Shown in pieces: positions 56,956 to 64,000 of a stretch of DNA of 64,000 nt (position 1 is the first letter of the stretch; every line of letters begins with the position of its first letter). The notes under the pieces were generated by a model that was not told the DNA's origin, did no database searches, and saw nothing but the letters and a program-made list of their open reading frames with translations. This DNA comes from Pseudomonas sp. Gutcm_11s (lineage in GTDB: Bacteria > Pseudomonadota > Gammaproteobacteria > Pseudomonadales > Pseudomonadaceae), in the NCBI RefSeq assembly GCF_028649395.1, contig NZ_JAQSUW010000016.1, forward strand, positions 282,719 through 346,718, written 5' to 3'. Made by a program: the position numbers and the translations under genes.

Positions 56956-57267
56956 TCAGGCCTGATAGCGATGGATGTTGGACAGGTTCTTGTTCGGCTT
57001 GGGGTTCTTGCGGTAGATCAGAGCCATCTTGCCGATCACCTGGACCAGCTCGCAGCGGCCGGCGGCAGCCAGTTCGTCGATCAGCGCGCGGCGATCGTCA
57101 CGCTCGGTCAGGCGGAACTGCACCTTGATCAGTTCATGATCGTTGAGGGCGCGCTCCAGCTCGGCCAGCACGCCTTCGGTCAGGCCATTCTCGGCCACGA
57201 TAAGTACCGGTTTCAGGTGGTGGCCGATGGATTTGAAGTGTTTCTTCTGTTCGTTGGTAAGCGCCAT
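56956..57267 (-). CDS. yhbY: YhbY/CRS1-type RNA-binding protein
   Basis: A 103-residue KH-like protein: MALTNEQKKHFKSIGHHLKPVLIVAENGLTEGVLAELERAL..., with the GxxG-like loop in IGHHLKPV. It associates with the large ribosomal subunit precursor. It is divergent from what should be ftsJ; in related genomes the two genes are always side by side. Confidence 0.93.
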   Translation of the reverse strand: MALTNEQKKHFKSIGHHLKPVLIVAENGLTEGVLAELERALNDHELIKVQFRLTERDDRRALIDELAAAGRCELVQVIGKMALIYRKNPKPNKNLSNIHRYQA

Positions 57268-57279
57268 AATCTGACCCTG

Positions 57280-57780
57280 CTGCTATGAATGCCGGTCCCG
57301 CTCCGGTAGGCAGGCCTCAGCCATTGCCCATTCCGATGCCGGTACGCCGGTCGAAAAACGGCGTAGTTTACCCGAGCTGGCTCGGAGACGCCCGTTTCTA
57401 TTCGGGCGAGGCTTCTCGGTGGTTCGTCCAAAGCCTAGCTCGCAGTAACTTCAGGGGTATCGAATGGCTTCTTTGGCGTGCCGCCTGTCATGCAGGCAGG
57501 GGCGGTGTTGGGCTGGCTCGAATGGTGTGTCGCCTTCCGTCATCAGGTGCTCGATGGTTCGCTTGGAAACCGATAATCGGTTTGGCCTTGTGATTTCAGA
57601 TTTGGCCCCAATATGGATGGGGTGAGGTCTGTCGGTCGGTTGTGGTCGATACCCGCTGGTCCATAGATGACCTGGTGCCTAGACTGGAACCGGTGATGCA
57701 TCGCTAGGTCGGATGGTCCGGGTCTCATAAAGGGTTACAGACGGCTCCTGCCTGGGGTGGGGGTTGTGTAGTAAGTTAGG
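57280..57780 (+). pseudogene. rlmE: Decayed remnant of ftsJ/rlmE (23S rRNA 2'-O-methyltransferase)
   Basis: Between yhbY and ftsH, where pseudomonads carry the roughly 620-base ftsJ gene, there is no open gene. Traces remain: GTGATTTCAGATTTGGCCCC (from 57590) encodes VISDLAP, matching the VISDMAPN motif with the catalytic Asp. Just after it the frame is lost and a TGA follows, yet later bases still resemble the VDxPRAMYLVELAL segment. An earlier part near 57451-57490 resembles the GMTVVDLGAAPGG segment. Several deletions and stops make it non-functional. Alignment was by eye. Confidence 0.6.
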
Positions 57781-57855
57781 TTGGTAATCCACCAGCCGTC
57801 ATGCGAAGCGCGTTTCAGGACGAGGCTGGCTTCAGAGGGTAGCGAATTGAACGAC

Positions 57856-59760
<1,905 letters not shown>

Positions 59761-59769
59761 GGTTCACTC

Positions 59770-60621
59770 ATGACGTTTCCGCAATACCCGGCCCGACTGC
59801 CTTGTGGCAGTCGGGCTCTCGACCTTTCCGTGCCGCATGTCATGGGCATTCTCAACGTAACTCCCGACTCGTTTTCCGACGGTGGTCGTTTTGCGGCGCG
59901 CGATGCGGCGCTGCGTCACGCCGCTGAGATGGTCGCTGCCGGCGCCACGCTGATCGATGTCGGTGGCGAGTCGACTCGCCCTGGTGCTCGCCCGGTCTCG
60001 CCGGTGGAGGAGTTGGAGCGAGTTGCTCCCGTTGTGGAGGCAATCGCGGCCGAGTTGGATGTGGTTGTTTCTCTGGATACCTCGACCCCTGCGGTAATGC
60101 GCGAGGGCGCGTGCCTAGGAGCGGGGCTGATCAATGATGTGCGCGCGCTTCGGCGAGAGGGCGCTCTGGAGGCTGCGGCTGACAGCGGTCTACCCGTATG
60201 CCTGATGCATATGCTCGGTGAGCCCGGCACCATGCAGCATGATCCTCATTACGCCGATGTGGTGGGTGAGGTGTGTGAGTTCCTGGCACAGCGCATCGGC
60301 GCATGCGAGGAGGCGGGTATCGCTGCCGAGCGGATTATCCTTGATCCGGGTTTTGGTTTCGCCAAGACGCTTGCCCACAATCTGAGCCTGTTCAAGCATC
60401 TGGAAGCGCTGCATGCTTTCGGGCGGCCGCTATTGGTTGGCGTCTCGCGCAAGAGCATGATCGGTCAGGTTCTGGGGCGTGAGGTGTATGAGCGTCTACC
60501 TGGCGGCTTGGCCCTGGCTGCCTTGGCTGTGGCGAAGGGGGCATGCATCCTGCGCGTCCATGATGTCGCCGAGACGGTTGATGCGGTGCGTATGATCGCT
60601 GCCGTGCAGGCCGCCGAATAA
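59770..60621 (+). CDS. folP: Dihydropteroate synthase
   Basis: A 283-residue TIM-barrel enzyme with PHVMGILNVTPDSFSDGGRF, LIDVGGESTRPGA, DPGFGFAKTLAHNL and VGVSRKSMIG. It joins dihydropterin pyrophosphate and p-aminobenzoate in folate synthesis and is the sulfonamide target. It lies nine bases after ftsH and 16 before glmM, a tight operon. Confidence 0.97.
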   Translation: MTFPQYPARLPCGSRALDLSVPHVMGILNVTPDSFSDGGRFAARDAALRHAAEMVAAGATLIDVGGESTRPGARPVSPVEELERVAPVVEAIAAELDVVVSLDTSTPAVMREGACLGAGLINDVRALRREGALEAAADSGLPVCLMHMLGEPGTMQHDPHYADVVGEVCEFLAQRIGACEEAGIAAERIILDPGFGFAKTLAHNLSLFKHLEALHAFGRPLLVGVSRKSMIGQVLGREVYERLPGGLALAALAVAKGACILRVHDVAETVDAVRMIAAVQAAE

Positions 60622-60637
60622 GAAAATTGGAGTGATT

Positions 60638-61975
60638 ATGAGCAGAAAGTATTTCGGTACCGATGGTATCCGCGGCCGTGTTGGCCAGTTTCCTATCACT
60701 CCCGAGTTCATTCTCAAGCTGGGTTGGGCTGCCGGTATGGCCTTCCGCAAGCAGGGTAAATGTCGAATCCTGATCGGCAAGGACACGCGCATCTCCGGCT
60801 ACATGTTCGAGTCCGCGCTGGAGTCCGGCTTGCTGGCTGCTGGTGCCGATGTGATGTTGCTCGGTCCCATGCCGACGCCTGCGATCGCCTACCTGACGCG
60901 CACCTTCCAGGCTGAGGCAGGTATCGTCATCAGTGCCTCGCACAATCCGCATCACGACAACGGTTTCAAGTTCTTCTCCGGTCTGGGCACCAAGCTGCCG
61001 GACGAGATCGAGCTGATGATCGAGGAGCTGCTCGATCAGCCCATGACGGTTGTGGAGTCCGAGCAGCTCGGTAAGGTCACCCGGATCAATGACGCTGCCG
61101 GTCGCTACATCGAATTCTGCAAGGGCAGCGTGCCCAATCACACCAGCTTCGCCGGCCTGAAAGTGGTGCTCGATTGCGCCCACGGCGCTACCTATAAGGT
61201 GGCGCCCAGTGTGTTTCGTGAGCTGGGGGCGCAGGTGTCCGTGATTGCTGCTCAGCCCAATGGTTTGAACATCAACGACAACTGCGGCTCGACCCATGTC
61301 GAGGCTCTGCAGGCGGAAGTGCTGGCGCAGCAGGCCGACCTCGGCATCGCCTTCGATGGCGATGGCGATCGCGTGCTGATGGTCGACCACACCGGTGCGG
61401 TGGTCGACGGCGATGAGCTGCTGTACATCATCGCGCGCGATCTGCACGAGCGCGGCAAGCTGCAAGGCGGCGTGGTCGGTACTCTCATGAGTAATCTGGG
61501 GCTCGAGTTGGCCCTGGGTGAGCTGGGTATTCCGTTTGTGCGTGCCAAGGTCGGCGATCGCTATGTGGTGGCTGAGCTGCTGGAGCGCGGCTGGTTGCTG
61601 GGGGGCGAGAATTCCGGGCATCTTTTGTGCTGCCAGCACACCACTACGGGGGATGCGGTCATTGCTGCATTGCAGGTGTTGATGGCGCTCAAGCGCGCCG
61701 ACAGGACCCTGGCCGAGGCTCGCCTGGCATTGCGCAAGTGTCCGCAGGTTCTGATCAATGTGCGCTTCTCTGGTGATGTCGATCCGGTTGAGCATGTTGC
61801 GGTAAAGGATGCTTGCGCGCGCGTTACCGATCTCATGGCGGGACGTGGTCGCGTGCTGCTGCGTAAGTCGGGTACCGAGCCGCTGGTGCGGGTAATGGTC
61901 GAGGGTGATGATGAGGCGCAGGTTCGCGGCTATGCCGAGGAATTGGCCAAAGTCGTCACTGAAGTCTGCGCCTGA
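60638..61975 (+). CDS. glmM: Phosphoglucosamine mutase
   Basis: A 445-residue enzyme with FGTDGIRGRVG near the start, the catalytic serine loop GIVISASHNPHHDNG (near 97-111), metal site AFDGDGDRVLMVD and RKSGTEPLVRVMVE. It makes glucosamine-1-phosphate for peptidoglycan and LPS. I chose the ATG of MSRKYFG; GTG and ATT codons before it are in frame but unneeded. Confidence 0.97.
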   Translation: MSRKYFGTDGIRGRVGQFPITPEFILKLGWAAGMAFRKQGKCRILIGKDTRISGYMFESALESGLLAAGADVMLLGPMPTPAIAYLTRTFQAEAGIVISASHNPHHDNGFKFFSGLGTKLPDEIELMIEELLDQPMTVVESEQLGKVTRINDAAGRYIEFCKGSVPNHTSFAGLKVVLDCAHGATYKVAPSVFRELGAQVSVIAAQPNGLNINDNCGSTHVEALQAEVLAQQADLGIAFDGDGDRVLMVDHTGAVVDGDELLYIIARDLHERGKLQGGVVGTLMSNLGLELALGELGIPFVRAKVGDRYVVAELLERGWLLGGENSGHLLCCQHTTTGDAVIAALQVLMALKRADRTLAEARLALRKCPQVLINVRFSGDVDPVEHVAVKDACARVTDLMAGRGRVLLRKSGTEPLVRVMVEGDDEAQVRGYAEELAKVVTEVCA

Positions 61976-62041
61976 TTTCGGCTTGCTAGTGCATAAGCTC
62001 TTGGGTAACATCTGCGCCCACTTTGAACGACGAGGTCAGGC

Positions 62042-62797
62042 ATGCGTCGCCCCCTGGTAGCTGGTAACTGGAAAATGCACGGTACCCGCGCCAGCGTCGC
62101 AGAGCTGATCAAGGGCTTGCGCCAATTGGCGTTGCCTTCTGGTGTCGAAGTTGCTGTCATGCCGCCCTGCCTGTACATCAATCAGGTGTTGGTGGGGTTG
62201 GAAGGCAAGGCCATCGCTGTCGGTGCTCAGAACTGTGCGGTAGAGCCGATGCAGGGTGCGCTGACCGGCGAGATTGCGCCGAGCCAGCTCGCTGATGTGG
62301 GTTGCAGCATGGTGCTGGTTGGCCACTCGGAGCGTCGCCTGATTCTCGGTGAGCGTGATGAGCAGGTGAGTCGCAAGTTTGCAGCGGCTCAGTCCTGTGG
62401 TTTGGTTCCGGTGCTTTGTGTTGGCGAGACGCTCGAGCAGCGTCAGGCGGGCAGGACGCTGGAAGTGGTCTCCTCCCAGTTGGGGAGTGTGATCGAAGAG
62501 CTGGGTGTTGGTGCCTTCGCTCGGGCGGTTGTGGCGTACGAGCCGGTCTGGGCCATTGGTACCGGGCTGACGGCGTCGCCTCAGCAGGCTCAGGAAGTCC
62601 ATGCTGCGATTCGTGCGCAGCTGGCCGCCGAGAATGCCGAAGTGGCGCGAGGCGTGAGAATTCTGTACGGCGGCAGCGTTAAGGCCGCCAATGCTGTCGA
62701 GTTGTTCGGCATGCAGGATATCGATGGGGGGCTCATTGGTGGTGCCTCCTTGAATGCAGATGAGTTTGGTGCGATCTGTCGCGCCGCAGGAAACTGA
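62042..62797 (+). CDS. tpiA: Triosephosphate isomerase
   Basis: A 251-residue TIM barrel with RRPLVAGNWKMHG (Asn/Lys catalytic), VGHSERR (His), YEPVWAIGTG (Glu) and YGGSVKAAN. It interconverts the triose phosphates of glycolysis. It is followed three bases later by secG. Confidence 0.97.
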   Translation: MRRPLVAGNWKMHGTRASVAELIKGLRQLALPSGVEVAVMPPCLYINQVLVGLEGKAIAVGAQNCAVEPMQGALTGEIAPSQLADVGCSMVLVGHSERRLILGERDEQVSRKFAAAQSCGLVPVLCVGETLEQRQAGRTLEVVSSQLGSVIEELGVGAFARAVVAYEPVWAIGTGLTASPQQAQEVHAAIRAQLAAENAEVARGVRILYGGSVKAANAVELFGMQDIDGGLIGGASLNADEFGAICRAAGN

Positions 62798-62800
62798 TAA

Positions 62801-63181
62801 ATGCTGGAAACAGTCGTAATCGTCGTACATCTGCTGGGCGCCATCGGTGTCGTCGGCCTGGTTCTGCTGCAGCAGGGCAAGGGTGCTGACGCGGGTGCCT
62901 CCTTTGGTGCTGGTGCTTCTGCAACTGTCTTCGGTAGCCAAGGTTCTGCTACCTTTTTGAGTCGCTTTACTGCTATACTCGCTGCGGTTTTTTTCATTAC
63001 CAGCTTGGGTTTAGCCTTCTTTGCTAAAGAAAAAGCTGATAATCTGACGCAAGCAGGTCTGCCAGATCCGGCGGTACTTGAAGTGCAGCAGAAGCCGGCC
63101 GTCGAAGACGTTCCGGTGCTCCAAGAGCAAGGCTCCTCGGTTGAAAAATCCGATGTGCCGGCCGCTCCGGAGCAGAAGTAA
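62801..63181 (+). CDS. secG: Preprotein translocase subunit SecG
   Basis: A 126-residue protein with two membrane helices (VVIVVHLLGAIGVVGLVLLQQGKGADAG; FTAILAAVFFITSLGLAFF) and a hydrophilic Pro/Glu-rich tail. It assists SecYE protein export. The segment LLQQGKGADAGASFGAGASATVFGSQG is the family hallmark. tRNA-Leu follows directly. Confidence 0.95.
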   Translation: MLETVVIVVHLLGAIGVVGLVLLQQGKGADAGASFGAGASATVFGSQGSATFLSRFTAILAAVFFITSLGLAFFAKEKADNLTQAGLPDPAVLEVQQKPAVEDVPVLQEQGSSVEKSDVPAAPEQK

Positions 63182-63191
63182 TACCCTCTTT

Positions 63192-63277
63192 GCCGAGGTG
63201 GTGGAATTGGTAGACACGCTACCTTGAGGTGGTAGTGGCCATAGGCTGTAGGGGTTCGAGTCCCCTCCTCGGTACCA
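63192..63277 (+). tRNA. tRNA-Leu(GAG)
   Basis: 86 bases from GCCGAGG to encoded CCA. The anticodon stem CTACC / GGTAG encloses TTGAGGT with anticodon GAG, and a long variable arm (class II) is present. The T-arm is GGGGTTCGAGTCCCC. It lies just after secG, the common place in Pseudomonas. Confidence 0.97.
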
Positions 63278-63282
63278 TATCT

Positions 63283-63313
63283 CGACAAGGCCCGCAGTTT
63301 GCGGGCCTTGTCG
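63283..63313. terminator. Strong 14-bp hairpin after tRNA-Leu
   Basis: CGACAAGGCCCGCA / GTT / TGCGGGCCTTGTCG, a perfect 14-base stem; only a weak T-stretch (TTT) follows. A terminator or tRNA-processing hairpin. Confidence 0.7.
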
Positions 63314-63373
63314 TTTCCTAGGGTTCGGTTGACCCTCTTGGGTTAGGCCCGTATACTCTTCGCCCAGCTTTGA

Positions 63374-63450
<77 letters not shown>

Positions 63451-63458
63451 GGTTAAAG

Positions 63459-63479
63459 GCCCCTTTTCAGGGGCTTTTT
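63459..63479 (+). terminator. Terminator after tRNA-fMet
   Basis: GCCCC / TTTTCA / GGGGC followed by TTTTT, ending 98 bases before rimP. Confidence 0.75.
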
Positions 63480-63526
63480 GCTAGCTGGACAAGTCCGCCG
63501 CCGGCATTTGCTGAGTGGCACGATGG

Positions 63527-63549
63527 ATGGGCGTTTCGCCCATTTTTTA
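63527..63549 (+). terminator. Second terminator-like hairpin just before rimP
   Basis: ATGGGCG / TTT / CGCCCAT and six or more T, ending 28 bases before rimP. So close to the start, it could also act as a leader attenuator for the rimP-nusA-infB operon. Confidence 0.75.
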
Positions 63550-63577
63550 TTTCTACGACATGCGCGGAGGGCTTCGG

Positions 63578-64000
63578 GTGTCGAGCAAGCTGGAACAGTT
63601 GCAGGCCATGTTGGCCCCGGTAGTCGAGTCGCTCGGCTACCAATGCTGGGGAGTCGAGTTCATTTCCCAGGGGCGGCATTCCCTGCTGCGCGTGTATATC
63701 GATCATGCCAACGGCATCCTGGTCGACGACTGCGAGGCGGTGAGTCGTCAGGTCAGTGCGGTGCTGGATGTCGAGGATCCGATCACCAGCGAATACACCC
63801 TTGAGGTGTCTTCGCCGGGTATGGATAGGCCGCTGTTCACCCTCGAACAGTTCGCCAGTCATGCCGGTGAGCAGGTGAAGATCAAGCTGCGCTCGCCCTT
63901 CGAGGGGCGACGCAATTTCCAGGGCTTCCTTCGCGGTGTGGAGGAGCAGGACGTGGTGGTGCTGGTGGATGACCACGAATTCCTGTTGCCGATCGATCTG
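63578..64000 (+). CDS. rimP: Ribosome maturation factor RimP (partial, runs off the right edge)
   Basis: 141 codons from GTG (GTGTCGAGCAAGCTGGAACA) to the window end, reading SSKLEQLQAMLAPVVESLGY and containing EVSSPGMDRPLF and RSPFEGRRNFQGFL, typical of RimP. It is needed for 30S subunit assembly. The missing part should be only about ten residues; nusA and infB are expected next. A GGAGGG site lies 7 bases before the GTG. Confidence 0.93.
   Translation, partial: MSSKLEQLQAMLAPVVESLGYQCWGVEFISQGRHSLLRVYIDHANGILVDDCEAVSRQVSAVLDVEDPITSEYTLEVSSPGMDRPLFTLEQFASHAGEQVKIKLRSPFEGRRNFQGFLRGVEEQDVVVLVDDHEFLLPIDL

Noticed and set aside
57285..57593. A 102-residue plus-strand frame in the yhbY-ftsH gap
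   Set aside because: It has no ribosome site, no family motif and lies on the patches that resemble degraded ftsJ in other frames.

Overview
The window is a high-GC chromosome segment from a Pseudomonas. The core gene order dld-lldD-lldP / lldR / smpB / ratA-rnfH / bamE / fur / recN / grpE-dnaK-dnaJ-dapB-carAB-greA / yhbY / ftsH-folP-glmM-tpiA-secG-tRNA-Leu-tRNA-fMet-rimP matches the P. aeruginosa PA4772-PA4746 block as I remember it. The exact species cannot be told from the sequence alone.

1-16.9 kb is accessory core. It holds the end of an ABC-2 permease, an ECF sigma / FecR / TonB receptor / esterase iron-uptake unit on the minus strand, a GFA-family protein, L-serine dehydratase, a group II truncated haemoglobin, a subtilisin-like protease with a changed catalytic Asp position, a HBM-type chemoreceptor, Ogt, the Kup potassium transporter and DNA polymerase II.

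17.2-31.3 kb is a mobile-element hotspot at the 3' end of the tmRNA gene ssrA (minus strand, 31261-31617). A Pf1-type filamentous prophage lies here. Its left arm carries the accessory genes, a minus-strand repressor-like gene sits next to a plus-strand excisionase, and the morphogenesis run follows (ssDNA-binding protein, PfsE-like peptide, coat proteins, adhesin, Zot, Rep, integrase). The accessory arm carries a large AT-rich membrane-anchored NACHT (STAND) NTPase gene, a strong candidate for an anti-phage defence moron. The att region is layered: the 28-bp att core is exact at 17834 and 31259, a decayed third core lies at 19395, and an eroded copy of the element's non-coding right end lies at 17176-17833. 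The spacing between core and paired TTCGACAC arm sites is the same in intact and decayed copies, so at least one earlier related element occupied this site.

31.7-64 kb is core. It starts with a hybrid sensor kinase and two small exported proteins. A lactate-oxidation operon follows, divergent from its regulator and with a perfect LldR-type palindrome between them. Next come trans-translation and envelope genes, Fur, and RecN (LexA box) back to back with the heat-shock operon (sigma-32 promoter). The pyrimidine/arginine and DNA-maintenance genes follow. Two core anomalies stand out: the ftsJ/rlmE gene expected between yhbY and ftsH is only a decayed remnant, and the initiator tRNA-Met gene near the right end differs by several transitions, including conserved T-loop bases.
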